The notes: a model not told the origin generated them from the letters alone. Counted from the first letter of the stretch, positions 29,679-40,714 are shown. The stretch is DNA of 64,000 nt from Stutzerimonas decontaminans (GCF_000661915.1 NZ_CP007509.1:1426001-1490000); one strand, 5' to 3'. Numbers and translations are program-made.

Positions 29679-29785
29679 GTGGCCGTTATGTCCTTGCAGA
29701 GGCTGGAATTTAGCTCGGCATTGTACGGCGCGCGGGATGCGGCGTATAGGATCGACATGGCCGCTGGGCTGGGTGTTAAAACGAA

Positions 29786-29807
29786 GAGCCCGGCTTTCGC
29801 CGGGCTC
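29786..29807 (-). terminator. Intrinsic terminator of the oprD-family gene
   Basis: Perfect 9-bp stem (GAGCCCGGC and complement) with a 4-nt loop, followed on the minus strand by TTCGTTTT. It lies 31 bp after the porin stop and insulates it from proS. Confidence 0.8.
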
Positions 29808-29837
29808 CGTTTTGCATCGAATGAACTGACGCCTGGG

Positions 29838-31133
29838 TTACAGGATGCTCAGTGGGTATTCGACGAATGCACGGATCTCGTTCAGGTCCGGGCTGTAGTA
29901 CTCGCGCATATCGCTGTTGGAGCGATAGATCGAGTTACGCAGTTTCAGCGACAGGTCTTTTGCCGGGCCGCTCTGTACGACGTATTGGACCTGGTTGAAG
30001 AACTCGCGCTCCTTACCTTCGCCGGTGCCGGTGTCTACGTTGTCGCCGTAGACATAGGCGGTTTTCCAGAACAGACCTGGAACGCCGTAACCGCTGAAGT
30101 CCAGCTCATAGCTGGCCTGCCAGGAGCGTTCGTCCTTGGAATTGAAGTCGGAGTAGTAGGAGTTGGCTACCCAGATGGAGCCGCCGCCGTCGCCGATGTC
30201 GTAATCGTAACCACGATCACCGCTGACACGTTGGTGAGCCAGGATGAAAGCGTGCGCGCCGACAGAGTACTTGGCGGCCAGGCTCCAAATGGTGTTGTCG
30301 TGCGATTCGCGCGCGCCGAGCTCATCAACCGAGCCGTCGTCGTTGAAGGTCGTGTCCGCGGCTTGGACATAGTCCTTGTCGTAATCGGAACGGTAAATGT
30401 TGAAGTCGAAGCTAAGCGACTGGTCGCTGCTGAAGGGCATCACATAGTTGACGTTGGCATATTTCTTCTTGGCAACGTCCTCGTTGTCAGCGAAATACAG
30501 CGACGTGCTCAAATTTTCATTGAATGCATAGGTACCGCCGACCACGTTGATGCTCTTCAGGCCTACATCGTCGCGGCTGGAGGACTGCATGGTGCTGTCA
30601 GCTGTGAAGCGGCCAGCGTTCAGCTCCAGACCTTCAATCTCGTTGCTGGTCACTAAAGTGCCGGTGAACGACTCGGGCAGCAGGCGCGAATCGTCATAAG
30701 CCAGAACCGGCATGGACGGGAACTGGTTGCCGTACTTGATCACGGTGTTGGAGAACTGTGCTTTGATGGCTGCGCCAGCTTGCGAGAGGTCGCGCTCCGG
30801 ATCGCCATTGGAGTCGCGCTCGAACATGGCGCCATAGTTGTAGCCGCGGCCGCCATCAAGGCGAACGCCCAGCAACCCATAGGCATCCACACCTACTCCG
30901 ATTGTTCCTTGGGTGAAGCCGGACTCGAAGGTAGTGATGAAGCCTTGGCCCCAGCTGCGAACGTCGCCGGCGCCGTCCTTGTAGTCACGATTGAAATAGG
31001 TGTTGCGCAGCAACAGATCAAGGCTCGCGTCCTCTACGAAGCCCTTGGACTCCGATTGCTGGCTGGCCAGCGCCATCTGGGAGGTGCCCGCCGATACGGC
31101 CAGGGCGATTACGCTCCACTTCATCACTTTCAT
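29838..31133 (-). CDS. OprD-family outer-membrane porin
   Basis: 431 residues with a Sec signal (ends QMALA). The mature protein starts with the OprD-type FVEDASLDLLLRNTYFNRDY core and shows many alternating beta strands ending in aromatic residues. OprD members take up basic amino acids, aromatic acids or sugars; the sequence alone does not identify the substrate. The last residue is Leu rather than the usual Phe. Strong AAAGGAGC ribosome site. Confidence 0.9.
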   Translation of the reverse strand: MKVMKWSVIALAVSAGTSQMALASQQSESKGFVEDASLDLLLRNTYFNRDYKDGAGDVRSWGQGFITTFESGFTQGTIGVGVDAYGLLGVRLDGGRGYNYGAMFERDSNGDPERDLSQAGAAIKAQFSNTVIKYGNQFPSMPVLAYDDSRLLPESFTGTLVTSNEIEGLELNAGRFTADSTMQSSSRDDVGLKSINVVGGTYAFNENLSTSLYFADNEDVAKKKYANVNYVMPFSSDQSLSFDFNIYRSDYDKDYVQAADTTFNDDGSVDELGARESHDNTIWSLAAKYSVGAHAFILAHQRVSGDRGYDYDIGDGGGSIWVANSYYSDFNSKDERSWQASYELDFSGYGVPGLFWKTAYVYGDNVDTGTGEGKEREFFNQVQYVVQSGPAKDLSLKLRNSIYRSNSDMREYYSPDLNEIRAFVEYPLSIL

Positions 31134-31567
31134 TGTGATTGCTCCTTTGGTTTAAAAACGGTGCTTACCTTTCCGCAGTTGGGCGCAAAGGGTGCAACTT
31201 CTTAGTCCCGCATCAGGCTTTCGACCAATAATGGCCGCTTTCGCGAAAAGCCATCCAGAGAATGTACTGTGTAGCTCTAGTGCAGCGCTAGGGCAAGCAG
31301 CGTGGCGGCGATTGCGGCGATTTGTAGCCGTTGCTGCGTTCTCTTCGTTGGGCCAGCAAAAATCGTGCACAAGCCGGCGTTTAGCCGATATTTCCATTTG
31401 CCCGTTCAGATGCTGCATCAACCTTGCACTGCTATGGTGCCGCTGCGGCAGCGGTTGGCCTCATCATAGTGCGTTTGTTTGTCGGCCGCCCCTGCTCTGC
31501 TTGGGCTATCCTTTCTGGCACTACAGGTAGTGCGTTCTGCACTGGTTCCGTTTCTAGAGGTAGACCT
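31134..31567. other. 434-bp divergent region, porin / HIT gene
   Basis: No convincing gene; an open frame from 31424 is only the 5' extension of the HIT gene. Visible dyads: CCGCTG-CGG-CAGCGG at 31440-31454 and CACTAC-AG-GTAGTG at 31519-31532, the latter about 36 bp before the HIT start. It must contain the porin promoter, but no clear -35/-10 pair stands out. Confidence 0.5.
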
Positions 31568-31990
31568 ATGTTCGTTCTCGATTCACGCTTGGAGCAGGAT
31601 ACTTTGCTGCTTGGTAACTTCCCGCTCTGTCGGTTGTTGCTGATGAATGATGCGCAGTACCCCTGGTTTATTCTGGTTCCTCGGCGTGAAGAGGTCAGCG
31701 AGCTGTTCCAGCTTGATGCTGCAGATCAGCAGGCGCTTTGGAGGGAAACCACTTCGCTGGCTGAGACGGTCAAGGACACCTTTGGTGCGGACAAAATGAA
31801 CATCGCTACGCTCGGCAATATGGTCGGGCAGCTGCATATGCATGTCATTGCGAGGCGGCGCGATGATGTGGCGTGGCCGGCTCCAGTGTGGGGGCGGCAT
31901 CCTGCCAAGGTTTACACTGAGGAACAGGTGGCCGCTATCAAAAACAAGCTCAAGCTAGTACTGACCAACGACTTCCGCTTCGGAGAATGA
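31568..31990 (+). CDS. HIT-family hydrolase/transferase
   Basis: 140 residues from ATG at 31568. The histidine triad is in [14 protein letters not shown]. This branch ([20 protein letters not shown] start, [14 protein letters not shown]) is a common single-domain HIT protein of pseudomonads, acting on nucleotidyl phosphates; the substrate is unknown. Coupled to slyX, whose start overlaps or follows at once. Confidence 0.9.
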   Translation: MFVLDSRLEQDTLLLGNFPLCRLLLMNDAQYPWFILVPRREEVSELFQLDAADQQALWRETTSLAETVKDTFGADKMNIATLGNMVGQLHMHVIARRRDDVAWPAPVWGRHPAKVYTEEQVAAIKNKLKLVLTNDFRFGE

Positions 31991-31992
31991 CC

Positions 31993-32196
31993 ATGGATCT
32001 AGAGTCGCGAGTGATGGATCTGGAGACACGGCTGGCGTTTCAGGACGACACGATCCAGGCATTGAACGATGTTCTCGTTGAGCAGCGGCGGGTCGTGGAG
32101 CGCTTGCAGTTCCAGCTACAAGCGCTGGCAACGCGCCAGGAGGAAATGCAGGGCGCGACGGGGAATGACGAAGACGAGGCGCCGCCGCACTATTGA
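31993..32196 (+). CDS. slyX: SlyX family protein
   Basis: 67-residue coiled-coil protein (heptads in [20 protein letters not shown] core) ending in the family's typical PPHY. ATG at 31993 has GGAG eight bases before it; the ATG at 31987 overlaps the HIT stop and is too close. Function unresolved in the family. Confidence 0.9.
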   Translation: MDLESRVMDLETRLAFQDDTIQALNDVLVEQRRVVERLQFQLQALATRQEEMQGATGNDEDEAPPHY

Positions 32197-32261
32197 TGGT
32201 TAGTGGGGCGGGGCGAAGGTCGCTTCGTTCTTCCCCAGTGGCGCTGAGTTGAAGTTGGAGC

Positions 32262-32876
32262 TTAGCGGCCTGGTTCTACTGGGACGACATCCTCGGCCTG
32301 AAGCCCCTTGTCACGCATCATGATGCTGAATTCCACGCGCTGGCCTTCGATCAGGACGCGATGTCCTTCTCCGCGGATGGCGCGGAAGTGCACGAAAACA
32401 TCATCTCCGCTATCTCTGGAGATAAACCCGAAACCCTTGGATGTATTGAACCACTTAACGGTGCCGGCCTCGCGGCCTGGCGCCGAAGGCTTAGCCGTGC
32501 CGGCAGTCGTGCGGATCGGTTTAGTCTGCTTGCGCTGCACTCGAGGTGTGGCCAGGTGCAGCAGTACTGCGACCAGAGCGAGCAGCAGGCTGGCGAGCGT
32601 AGCGGGTTGGCCGGCAATCTGCGGCAGCGATGCGAGCACGATGAAGGACTGCAGGGCCACGGAGAGTAGCAGTAAGGCGGACGCGGCGACGAGTGTAGGT
32701 CGGGTCCGGGCATCGATCAGTTGGGCGGAGGGAGCAAACTGAACGTTCAGCAGGCCGAGCATCAGCAGGCACAGCGCCTCAGGTTGCAGCAGAAGCGGCA
32801 AAGCGCCGCGCAGGCTGGGAGCAAAGGACAGTAACAGGGCAATGACGCCCGCTAGAACATGGACGATCTTCAGCAT
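32262..32876 (-). CDS. Membrane-anchored cold-shock-domain protein
   Basis: 204 residues from ATG at 32876. The first 110 residues hold three to four hydrophobic helices ([56 protein letters not shown]). A basic linker follows, then a complete cold-shock domain at about 138-201 with RNP1 KGFGFIS and RNP2 VFVHFRAI. The design suggests an RNA- or ssDNA-binding domain held at the inner membrane on the cytoplasmic side. Convergent with slyX. Confidence 0.88.
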   Translation of the reverse strand: MLKIVHVLAGVIALLLSFAPSLRGALPLLLQPEALCLLMLGLLNVQFAPSAQLIDARTRPTLVAASALLLLSVALQSFIVLASLPQIAGQPATLASLLLALVAVLLHLATPRVQRKQTKPIRTTAGTAKPSAPGREAGTVKWFNTSKGFGFISRDSGDDVFVHFRAIRGEGHRVLIEGQRVEFSIMMRDKGLQAEDVVPVEPGR

Positions 32877-33148
32877 TCTTGTATGACTCACGGTTGATAA
32901 CACGACAGAAGAAGCCGCAAGGCCAGGAGCTCTTGGAAAAACGTTCGTCGGCCAGGGCTGAACACTGTTCGAGAAACCGCGCGGTCCGGGTTGCAGCGCG
33001 GCGTATTTAACAGTAAAGGTGGGGGGCGCTCAAATATGCGTGCCGCTGCCGGGGATAAAGTGCGAAAGAGCAGGGCGTGGAGGTTTCGCCAAGGATCGAA
33101 CAGCGATGCTGGCCAGGGCGCACAAATGTCGCCCCGGCCAGAGGCCGC

Positions 33149-33619
33149 TTAGGCTGACAGCAAGCTGCGCAGCATCCAGGCAGTCTTTTCGTGGCTCTGC
33201 ATGCGCTGGGTCAGCAGGTCGGCTGTTGGTTCGTCATTTACCTTGTCCAGCAGTGGGAAGATACCGCGTGCGGTGCGCACGACCGCTTCTTGGCCTTCCA
33301 CCAGCAGCTTGATCATTTCCTGGGCAGAAGGTACGCCTTCTTCTTCCTTGATCGAGCTTAGGCGAGCATAGGCTGCGTAGGTGCCGGGAGCCGGGAAGCC
33401 CAAGGTGCGAATGCGTTCAGCGATGTCATCCACCGCGATGGCGAGTTCGGTGTACTGGGTTTCGAACATGGTATGCAGCGTGTTGAACATCGGACCAGTA
33501 ACGTTCCAGTGAAAGTTATGGGTCTTCAGGTACAGGGTGTAGGTGTCGGCGAGCAGTCGGGACAGGCCCTCTGCGATGGCTGCCCGGTCCTGTTCGGCGA
33601 TGCCGATGTTGATTTCCAT
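33149..33619 (-). CDS. dps: Dps-family ferritin-like protein
   Basis: 156 residues forming a four-helix bundle; builds the 12-mer that stores iron oxidised by peroxide and protects DNA. The ferroxidase residues are visible in [10 protein letters not shown] (His37) and AVDDIAERI, which come from neighbouring subunits. Strong GGAGAAAAAA ribosome site. Single gene, divergent from aspS. Confidence 0.94.
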   Translation of the reverse strand: MEINIGIAEQDRAAIAEGLSRLLADTYTLYLKTHNFHWNVTGPMFNTLHTMFETQYTELAIAVDDIAERIRTLGFPAPGTYAAYARLSSIKEEEGVPSAQEMIKLLVEGQEAVVRTARGIFPLLDKVNDEPTADLLTQRMQSHEKTAWMLRSLLSA

Positions 33620-33960
33620 TTTTTTCTCCTGGTGGATGGTTCAGTCGTTAGTTATGCCAGAAAAACGCGCGATGTTGTGAAGCAATGCGTTTATGACTGG
33701 GGGCTCTGGGTTTGAAGGCCCGGATCAAGTCGGGGTTCCATCTCCGGATCGAAGTCCAATCGCTCGGGGCAACGGCTGCGCCGCGCTGATTATGCGGATA
33801 TAATCCCGCGCTTATGCCCGGCGCCCCTGCGCGAACTGCAGCGCCCGGCCCATATGCAGAACGCGTGCGGCAAAAGCCGCTTGCGCAGAGCTGCAGTGCT
33901 GTCAGCCTGTCGCGGCTCTAGCGCCCCATCGAATTCAAGATACGAGAAGCGAACTCCACC
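33620..33960. other. 341-bp divergent region, dps / aspS
   Basis: No gene seen. It must hold the promoters of dps (minus) and aspS (plus). A good -10 (TATAAT at 33799-33804, with an upstream TGCGGA) probably belongs to aspS, leaving a leader of about 150 bases. Confidence 0.6.
33799..33804 (+). promoter_or_regulatory. Probable -10 box of aspS promoter
   Basis: Consensus TATAAT in the dps-aspS gap, on the plus strand. No good -35 partner at 16-18 bp, so extent of activity is uncertain. Confidence 0.45.
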
Positions 33961-35736
33961 ATGATGCGCAGCCACTATTGCGGCCAACTGAACGAAAGCC
34001 TGGACGGCCAGGAAATCACTCTTTGCGGCTGGGTACATCGCCGTCGTGACCACGGCGGGGTGATCTTCCTCGACGTGCGTGACCGTGAGGGCCTGGCTCA
34101 GGTGGTCTTCGATCCGGATCGCGCTGAAACCTTCGCGACAGCCGACAAGGTGCGTAGCGAGTATGTGGTGAAGATCACCGGGAAGGTGCGCCTGCGCCCG
34201 GCTGGCGCGGTGAACCCGAACATCGCTTCTGGTGCTATCGAAGTCCTGGGTTACGAGCTGGAAGTTCTGAACGATGCGGAGACACCGCCGTTCCCGCTTA
34301 ACGAGTACAGCGATGTAGGTGAAGAGACGCGTCTGCGCTATCGCTTCATCGACCTGCGCCGTCCGGAAATGGCCGAGAAGCTCAAGCTGCGTTCGCGTAT
34401 CACCACCAGCATTCGCCGCTACCTGGACGAAAATGGCTTCCTGGATGTGGAAACCCCGATCCTTGGTCGCCCGACACCCGAAGGTGCGCGTGACTATCTG
34501 GTTCCCAGCCGTACCCACGCCGGCAACTTCTTCGCTCTGCCGCAATCGCCGCAGCTATTCAAGCAGCTGCTGATGGTTGCGGGCTTCGATCGCTACTACC
34601 AGATCGCCAAGTGCTTCCGCGACGAAGACCTGCGCGCTGATCGCCAGCCCGAGTTCACCCAGATCGACATCGAGACCAGCTTCCTCGACGAAGCGGACAT
34701 CATCGGTATCACCGAAGGCATGATCCGCAAGTTGTTCAAGGAAGTGCTGGACTTGGAATTCGGCGAGTTTCCGCACATGCCGTTCGAGGAGGCCATGCGC
34801 CGTTACGGCTCGGACAAGCCCGACCTGCGCATCCCGCTGGAGCTGGTGGACGTTGCCGATCAGCTCAACGCCGTTGAGTTCAAGGTGTTCTCCGGTCCGG
34901 CCAATGACCCGAAAGGCCGCGTTGCCGCGCTGCGCGTCCCGGGTGCGGCGAGCATGCCGCGCAGCCAGATCGACGATTACACCAAGTTCGTTGGCATCTA
35001 TGGGGCCAAGGGCCTGGCCTATATCAAGGTCAATGAACGCGCGAAGGGCGTCGAGGGCCTGCAGTCCCCGATCGTCAAGTTCATCCCGGAAGACAATCTC
35101 AACGTGATCCTCGATCGCGTCGGTGCGGTCGATGGCGACATCGTCTTCTTCGGTGCCGACAAAGCGAAGATCGTTTCCGAGGCCCTGGGGGCGCTGCGCA
35201 TCAAGATCGGTCACGACCTCAAGCTGCTGACCTGCGACTGGGCGCCGCTGTGGGTGGTCGACTTCCCGATGTTCGAAGAGAACGACGATGGTTCGCTTAG
35301 CGCGCTGCACCATCCGTTTACCGCGCCGAAGTGCACGCCGCAGGAGCTCGAGGCCAATCCGGCTGCGGCTCTATCGCGTGCCTACGACATGGTGCTCAAT
35401 GGCACCGAGCTGGGCGGCGGTTCGATCCGTATCCATCGCAAGGAAATGCAGCAGACCGTGTTCCGCATTCTTGGCATCGATGAAGCCGAGCAGGAAGAGA
35501 AGTTCGGCTTCCTCCTCGATGCGCTGAAATTTGGTGCTCCGCCACATGGCGGCCTGGCCTTCGGCCTAGATCGCCTGGTGATGCTGATGACCGGTGCGCA
35601 GTCCATTCGTGAAGTAATTGCTTTCCCGAAAACCCAGAGTGCGGCGGACGTGATGACCCAGGCGCCGGGTGCGGTGGACAACAAGGCGTTGCGCGATCTG
35701 CATATTCGTTTGCGCGAGCAACCAAAGGCGGAGTAA
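33961..35736 (+). CDS. aspS: Aspartyl-tRNA synthetase
   Basis: Class IIb synthetase, 591 residues. N-terminal OB anticodon-binding domain ([21 protein letters not shown] core), motif 2 with [21 protein letters not shown], bacterial GAD insertion domain in the middle, and motif 3 [11 protein letters not shown]. Pseudomonads commonly have a non-discriminating AspRS working with GatCAB; that cannot be confirmed here. Start could also be the second ATG three bases on. Confidence 0.97.
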   Translation: MMRSHYCGQLNESLDGQEITLCGWVHRRRDHGGVIFLDVRDREGLAQVVFDPDRAETFATADKVRSEYVVKITGKVRLRPAGAVNPNIASGAIEVLGYELEVLNDAETPPFPLNEYSDVGEETRLRYRFIDLRRPEMAEKLKLRSRITTSIRRYLDENGFLDVETPILGRPTPEGARDYLVPSRTHAGNFFALPQSPQLFKQLLMVAGFDRYYQIAKCFRDEDLRADRQPEFTQIDIETSFLDEADIIGITEGMIRKLFKEVLDLEFGEFPHMPFEEAMRRYGSDKPDLRIPLELVDVADQLNAVEFKVFSGPANDPKGRVAALRVPGAASMPRSQIDDYTKFVGIYGAKGLAYIKVNERAKGVEGLQSPIVKFIPEDNLNVILDRVGAVDGDIVFFGADKAKIVSEALGALRIKIGHDLKLLTCDWAPLWVVDFPMFEENDDGSLSALHHPFTAPKCTPQELEANPAAALSRAYDMVLNGTELGGGSIRIHRKEMQQTVFRILGIDEAEQEEKFGFLLDALKFGAPPHGGLAFGLDRLVMLMTGAQSIREVIAFPKTQSAADVMTQAPGAVDNKALRDLHIRLREQPKAE

Positions 35737-35745
35737 GCGCTACCC

Positions 35746-35770
35746 GAAGCCTGGTTCTACCAGGCTTCTT
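35746..35770 (+). terminator. Terminator of aspS
   Basis: Perfect 9-bp stem GAAGCCTGG with its complement and a 5-nt loop, 10 bp after the stop, followed by TTCGTCTT. Confidence 0.7.
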
Positions 35771-35890
35771 CGTCTTGCGGCTCTGAGTTGCGAGACGTTA
35801 CGGCGATAGCTGGCCGCTGTCTTGACCAAGTAATGAAAGACGCAACCGGTTATCGAGTTTTTCTGATTCAGTCGAAGAATGGAGTGAGTT

Positions 35891-36640
35891 ATGGCTGGTC
35901 ATTCCAAATGGGCCAATATCAAGCACCGCAAAGAGCGCCAGGACGCCAAGCGGGGCAAGATCTTCACCAAACTGATCCGCGAGCTGACCGTGGCGGCCAA
36001 GCATGGCGGTGGCGTACCGGCGGACAATCCGCGTCTGCGTCTGGCTGTGGACAAGGCGCTGACGGCCAACATGTCGCGTGACGTCATTGATCGCGCCATC
36101 GCGCGGGGTGCAGGCTCCAGCGAAGCGGACAACATGACCGAGCTGAGCTACGAGGGTTATGCGCCGAGCGGCGTGGCGATCATCGTCGAGGCCATGACCG
36201 ATAACCGCAACCGCACTGCGGCGGAAGTGCGTCACGCCTTCAGCAAGAACGGCGGTAACCTCGGCACTGACGGCTCGGTCGCCTACATGTTCGATCGCAA
36301 GGGTCAGATCAGCTATGCGCCCGGGGTCGATGAAGACGCGTTGATGGAAGCGGCGCTGGAGGCGGGGGCCGACGACGTGGTCAGCCAGGAGGATGGGTCG
36401 GTCGAGATCTATACCAGCTTCGCGGATTTCCTTTCGGTCAATGAGGCGCTGACGCAGGCGGGCTTCAAGGGAGACGAGGCCGAAGTGGCGATGATTCCAT
36501 CGATCATGGCGCCGATCACCGACGTCGAAACCGCGCAGAAGGTGCTTCGCTTGATCGATGCGCTGGAAGATCTGGACGACGTGCAGAACGTTTACCACAA
36601 CGCGGAGATCTCCGACGAGATCATGCAGCAGCTGGGCTAA
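35891..36640 (+). CDS. yebC: YebC/PmpR family transcriptional regulator
   Basis: 249 residues with the invariant start [14 protein letters not shown]. Members act as DNA-binding regulators (PmpR in P. aeruginosa) and, more recently, have been linked to translation of difficult sequences; which applies here is unknown. It lies just before ruvCAB, the conserved order aspS-yebC-ruvC-ruvA-ruvB. Confidence 0.94.
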   Translation: MAGHSKWANIKHRKERQDAKRGKIFTKLIRELTVAAKHGGGVPADNPRLRLAVDKALTANMSRDVIDRAIARGAGSSEADNMTELSYEGYAPSGVAIIVEAMTDNRNRTAAEVRHAFSKNGGNLGTDGSVAYMFDRKGQISYAPGVDEDALMEAALEAGADDVVSQEDGSVEIYTSFADFLSVNEALTQAGFKGDEAEVAMIPSIMAPITDVETAQKVLRLIDALEDLDDVQNVYHNAEISDEIMQQLG

Positions 36641-36657
36641 GCGTTGCGGTATCTGCA

Positions 36658-36691
36658 GCCGGGAGCCGCATCATTGGTTCCCGGCTTTTTT
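36658..36691 (+). terminator. Intrinsic terminator of yebC
   Basis: 10-bp stem with one G-T pair (GCCGGGAGCC with GGTTCCCGGC), 8-nt loop, then six T. It separates yebC from ruvC. Confidence 0.85.
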
Positions 36692-36809
36692 ATGGCCGAC
36701 GCATCGCTGGCAGCGTAATGAGCTGCTTCTTGTGCGTGTTGTTGTCGGTGGCGGAGCAGGAACTGCCTCCGTATACTCGCCACTGGATAAATAGACAGCA
36801 CGGCACGGC

Positions 36810-37334
36810 ATGACGCTGATTTTGGGTATCGATCCCGGCTCTCGAATTACCGGTTACGGCGTAGTACGGGATACCGGTCGCGGTTGTGAATACGTCGCCT
36901 CCGGTTGCATTCGCACCGGCACCGGCGAGCTGCCTGATCGCTTGCGTGCTGTGTTCAGTGGCGTGAGCGAGGTCATTCGAACCTATGGCCCGGTAACGAT
37001 GGGCATTGAGCAGGTATTCATGGCGCGTAATGCCGATTCGGCACTCAAGCTCGGTCAGGCCCGTGGCGCGGCCATCGTCGCTGGGGCGGAGGCGGGATTG
37101 CAGATTGCCGAGTACACCGCGACACAGGTCAAGCAAGCCATCGCCGGAACGGGCGGAGCCGACAAGCAACAGGTGCAGATGATGGTCATGCACCTGCTCA
37201 AGCTTCTGGAAAAACCACAGATCGATGCTTCTGACGCGTTGGCCATTGCCTTGTGCCATGCGCATCATCGACAAAGCCTTATTCCCCATGGCCTGATCGG
37301 GGCCAAGCGGCGGGGCGGGCGGCTGCGTCTGTAG
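36810..37334 (+). CDS. ruvC: Holliday junction resolvase RuvC
   Basis: 174-residue endonuclease that cuts Holliday junctions. The catalytic acidic residues are recognisable: Asp8 in [13 protein letters not shown], Glu in [11 protein letters not shown], and Asp in [13 protein letters not shown]. First gene of ruvCAB. Confidence 0.97.
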   Translation: MTLILGIDPGSRITGYGVVRDTGRGCEYVASGCIRTGTGELPDRLRAVFSGVSEVIRTYGPVTMGIEQVFMARNADSALKLGQARGAAIVAGAEAGLQIAEYTATQVKQAIAGTGGADKQQVQMMVMHLLKLLEKPQIDASDALAIALCHAHHRQSLIPHGLIGAKRRGGRLRL

Positions 37335-37410
37335 TCGTTGCAAGCATTTCTTGTTGGGCAAATAGAACGACTGGCCGTCGGTAAGTGCGATAGCCACGGA
37401 GGACTCAGAT

Positions 37411-38016
37411 TTGATCGGACGTTTACGCGGTACGCTGGCGGAGAAACAACCGCCGCATCTGATTCTCGACGTCAACGGCATCGGCTATGAGGTTGAAGTG
37501 CCAATGACGACGCTATATCGGCTGCCGGCGATCGGCGAGCCGGTAACCCTGCATACCCATCTGGTCGTGCGCGAAGACGCGCAGCTTCTTTATGGATTCT
37601 CCGAGAAGCGCGAGCGCGAGCTGTTTCGCGAACTGATCCGCTTGAACGGCGTGGGTCCCAAGCTGGCGCTGGCGTTGATGTCAGGGCTGGAAGTCGATGA
37701 GCTGGTGCGCTGCGTACAGGCGCAGGATACGTCGGTCCTGGTGCGTATCCCGGGCGTTGGCAAGAAGACCGCCGAGCGACTGCTGGTGGAGTTGAAGGAT
37801 CGTTTCAAGGCGTGGGAGAGCATGCCCGCCATTGCGACCTTCGTGGTTGAACCTGGAAGCAAAACGGCAGTCACAAGCGCCGAGAATGATGCGGTCAGTG
37901 CGTTGATCTCCCTGGGCTTCAAGCCGCAGGAAGCCAGCCGCGCGGTGTCCGCGATACAGGAAGATGATTTGAGCAGTGAAGAAATGATCCGCCGCGCCCT
38001 CAAGGGCATGGTGTAA
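37411..38016 (+). CDS. ruvA: Holliday junction branch migration protein RuvA
   Basis: 201 residues, tetrameric junction-binding subunit. TTG start with CGGAGGA upstream. N-terminal OB domain ([12 protein letters not shown]), two helix-hairpin-helix motifs ([31 protein letters not shown]) and a C-terminal domain III that contacts RuvB. Confidence 0.97.
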   Translation: MIGRLRGTLAEKQPPHLILDVNGIGYEVEVPMTTLYRLPAIGEPVTLHTHLVVREDAQLLYGFSEKRERELFRELIRLNGVGPKLALALMSGLEVDELVRCVQAQDTSVLVRIPGVGKKTAERLLVELKDRFKAWESMPAIATFVVEPGSKTAVTSAENDAVSALISLGFKPQEASRAVSAIQEDDLSSEEMIRRALKGMV

Positions 38017-38019
38017 ACC

Positions 38020-39072
38020 ATGATCGAAGCGGATCGTATCGTCACCGCGGGCAGTCGTGATCGCGACGAGCAGCTGGATCGCGCCATTCGGCCGCTCAAG
38101 CTGGCCGAATACATCGGGCAGCCTGTCGTGCGCGAGCAGATGGATCTGTTCATTCGCGCCGCCAAGGGCCGTCAGGAAGCGCTCGATCACACCCTCATCT
38201 TCGGCCCGCCCGGCTTGGGCAAGACTACGCTGGCAAACATCATCGCTGAAGAGATGGGTGTGTCGATCAAGAGCACATCCGGTCCCGTGCTTGAGCGGCC
38301 TGGCGACCTCGCTGCCCTGCTGACCAATCTGGAAGCGGGCGATGTGCTGTTCGTCGACGAGATCCATCGCCTTTCGCCCATTGTTGAAGAAGTGCTGTAT
38401 CCGGCGATGGAGGATTTTCAGCTGGATATCATGATCGGCGAGGGCCCTGCGGCGCGTTCGATCAAGCTGGACTTGCCGCCGTTCACTCTGGTCGGGGCGA
38501 CCACCCGTGCGGGCATGCTGACTAACCCGCTGCGCGATCGATTCGGTATCGTCCAGCGTCTGGAGTTCTACTCCACCGAAGATCTGGCCACCATCGTCAG
38601 TCGCTCGGCTGGCATCCTGGGTCTGCCGACCGAGCCCGAGGGGGCGTTCGAGATTGCTCGGCGGGCACGAGGAACCCCTCGAATTGCAAATCGCCTACTA
38701 CGTCGCGTGCGTGATTTCGCCGAGGTGCGCGGTCGCGGCGAGATCACGCGACAGATCGCCGATCTCGCGCTGAACATGCTCGATGTCGACGAGCGAGGGT
38801 TCGATCATCAGGACCGCCGGCTGCTGCTGACGCTGATCGAAAAGTTCGATGGTGGTCCAGTGGGCATCGACAGCCTGGCCGCGGCGATCAGCGAAGAGCG
38901 CCACACCATCGAAGACGTGCTCGAGCCGTACCTGATTCAGCAGGGCTACATCATGCGTACGCCGCGGGGCCGAGTCGTGACCCGGCATGCCTACCTGCAC
39001 TTCGGACTCAACTTGCCCAAGCGCATGAGTGACGCGCCGACGCCGGATCTCTTCGATGGCGACATAGTTTGA
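38020..39072 (+). CDS. ruvB: Holliday junction helicase motor RuvB
   Basis: 350-residue AAA+ ATPase. Walker [10 protein letters not shown] at residues 62-70, Walker [11 protein letters not shown], sensor region GATTRAGML, and a C-terminal winged helix. It starts 3 bp after the ruvA stop. No SOS box is seen in front of the ruv genes here. Confidence 0.97.
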   Translation: MIEADRIVTAGSRDRDEQLDRAIRPLKLAEYIGQPVVREQMDLFIRAAKGRQEALDHTLIFGPPGLGKTTLANIIAEEMGVSIKSTSGPVLERPGDLAALLTNLEAGDVLFVDEIHRLSPIVEEVLYPAMEDFQLDIMIGEGPAARSIKLDLPPFTLVGATTRAGMLTNPLRDRFGIVQRLEFYSTEDLATIVSRSAGILGLPTEPEGAFEIARRARGTPRIANRLLRRVRDFAEVRGRGEITRQIADLALNMLDVDERGFDHQDRRLLLTLIEKFDGGPVGIDSLAAAISEERHTIEDVLEPYLIQQGYIMRTPRGRVVTRHAYLHFGLNLPKRMSDAPTPDLFDGDIV

Positions 39073-39123
39073 AGAAAATATTGTTCTCTTACCCGATTGG
39101 CATTTACAGGGCCGAGCACTAGT

Positions 39124-39567
39124 ATGCGCGCGCAAGCCGGAGCTGAAATCTTCACCCACCGCTGTCGAGTCTATTACGAGGACACCGATGCGGGCGGCAT
39201 TGTCTACTACGTCAATTACCTCAAATTCATGGAGCGAGCTCGTACCGAGCGGTTGCGCAGTCTGGGATTTGCCCAGTCGCAGCTTGCTGGTGAGGACTTG
39301 CTGTTCGTCGTGCATTCGGTCGAGGCACGCTACCGTGCCCCGGCTCGCCTGGATGACGAGTTGCTGGTTACGGCCGAGGTGGTTGAGTTGAATCGTGCCA
39401 GTCTGCGTTTTCGCCAGCAGGTCCGGCGTGCGGTAGATGATGTTCTGCTTTGTGAGGGGCAGGTGCTGGTGGCCTGCGTACGTGCCGAAAGTTTGAAACC
39501 CCGAGCCATTCCCGAAGCGCTGCGTGCCGCCTTCGCGGGGTCGGGTCTATCCCCTGCAGGAGAGTAA
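39124..39567 (+). CDS. ybgC: Tol-Pal-associated acyl-CoA thioesterase YbgC
   Basis: Hotdog-fold thioesterase, 147 residues from ATG at 39124; a TTG at 39097 is possible but adds nothing conserved. The signature [18 protein letters not shown] carries the catalytic aspartate. First gene of the Tol-Pal cluster; the protein acts on acyl-CoA or acyl-ACP and is linked to phospholipid metabolism at the inner membrane. Confidence 0.94.
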   Translation: MRAQAGAEIFTHRCRVYYEDTDAGGIVYYVNYLKFMERARTERLRSLGFAQSQLAGEDLLFVVHSVEARYRAPARLDDELLVTAEVVELNRASLRFRQQVRRAVDDVLLCEGQVLVACVRAESLKPRAIPEALRAAFAGSGLSPAGE

Positions 39568-39569
39568 GC

Positions 39570-40262
39570 GTGGAAGCCAACGTCGATCACATGTCCATGT
39601 GGAGCCTGATCAGCAACGCCAGCTTCGTGGTGCAGCTGGTCATGCTGATACTTGTAGGCGCTTCGGTGACCTCATGGATCCTGATTTTCCAGCGCGGCAA
39701 TATGCTGCGCGCAGCGAAACGAGCGCTCGATACCTTCGAGGAGCGCTTCTGGTCGGGTATCGATCTGTCCAAGCTTTATCGTCAGGCGGGTAGCAATCCT
39801 GACCCGGATTCGGGCGTCGAGCAGATCTTTCGCGCAGGCTTCAAGGAGTTCTCCCGCCTGCGCCAGCAGCAGGGTGTCGATCCTGATGCGGTGATGGATG
39901 GTGTCAATCGCGCCATGCGCGTGGCCATTTCCCGCGAAGAGGAAAAGCTCGAGCAGAGCTTGCCATTCCTCGCTACCGTCGGTTCCACCAGCCCTTACAT
40001 CGGCCTGTTCGGCACCGTCTGGGGGATCATGAACTCTTTCCGCGGTCTTGCTCAGGTTCAGCAGGCAACGTTGGCTACCGTGGCGCCGGGTATCGCCGAA
40101 GCGCTGATCGCTACGGCGATCGGTTTGTTTGCCGCGATTCCTGCGGTGATCGCCTACAACCGTTTCGCTGCGCGCGGCGAGATGCTCATCGGTCGTTACT
40201 ACACCTTTGCCGATGAGTTCCAGGCCATTCTCCACCGCAAAGTTCACACCACCGAAGACTGA
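39570..40262 (+). CDS. tolQ: Tol-Pal proton channel subunit TolQ
   Basis: 230 residues, GTG start after CAGGAGAGTAAGC. Three membrane helices: one near residues 15-35, two in the C-terminal half (TSPYIGLFGTVWGIMNSF, ALIATAIGLFAAIPAVIAYN cores). With TolR it forms the MotAB-like energised complex that drives outer-membrane constriction at division. Confidence 0.96.
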   Translation: MEANVDHMSMWSLISNASFVVQLVMLILVGASVTSWILIFQRGNMLRAAKRALDTFEERFWSGIDLSKLYRQAGSNPDPDSGVEQIFRAGFKEFSRLRQQQGVDPDAVMDGVNRAMRVAISREEEKLEQSLPFLATVGSTSPYIGLFGTVWGIMNSFRGLAQVQQATLATVAPGIAEALIATAIGLFAAIPAVIAYNRFAARGEMLIGRYYTFADEFQAILHRKVHTTED

Positions 40263-40273
40263 GGCCCACGGCC

Positions 40274-40714
40274 ATGGCCAGAATCCGCAACAGACGCAAG
40301 CCCGTCGCCGAGATGAATGTGGTGCCTTACATCGATGTGATGCTGGTACTGCTGGTCATCTTCATGGTGACGGCGCCGATGCTCAATCAGGGTGTCAAGG
40401 TCGATCTGCCAAAGGTCAGCAGCGAGGCCTTGCCGCAGGATAACGACAAGCAGGTGTTGACCATCTCCATCAAGGCCGACAAGACCTACTACTGGAACGT
40501 CGGCAGCGAGGTCGACACCGAGAGCAAAGGTAACGAAGCCGTCGCGTTGGCTGACATGACGCAGGCGGTAGTCGCCATCATGCGTCAGCGCCCGGATACC
40601 CAGGTGTTCATCCGTGGCGATCGGGCCGTGGATTACGGCTCTGTCATGGCTGCCATGGGTGGTCTGCAGGAAGCCGGCGTCGGTAATGTCGGCCTGATCA
40701 CCGAGGCACCTTGA
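40274..40714 (+). CDS. tolR: Tol-Pal proton channel subunit TolR
   Basis: 146 residues with one N-terminal membrane helix that holds the essential aspartate in PYIDVMLVLLVIFMVTAP. The periplasmic part ends with YGSVMAAMGGLQEAGVGNVGLI core. Its stop overlaps the tolA start by one base. Confidence 0.96.
   Translation: MARIRNRRKPVAEMNVVPYIDVMLVLLVIFMVTAPMLNQGVKVDLPKVSSEALPQDNDKQVLTISIKADKTYYWNVGSEVDTESKGNEAVALADMTQAVVAIMRQRPDTQVFIRGDRAVDYGSVMAAMGGLQEAGVGNVGLITEAP

Noticed and set aside
28446..30656. 736-codon open frame on the plus strand
   Set aside because: It runs antisense to proS and into the porin gene, which are unmistakable; the frame is a by-product of GC-rich codon bias and lacks any recognisable domain.
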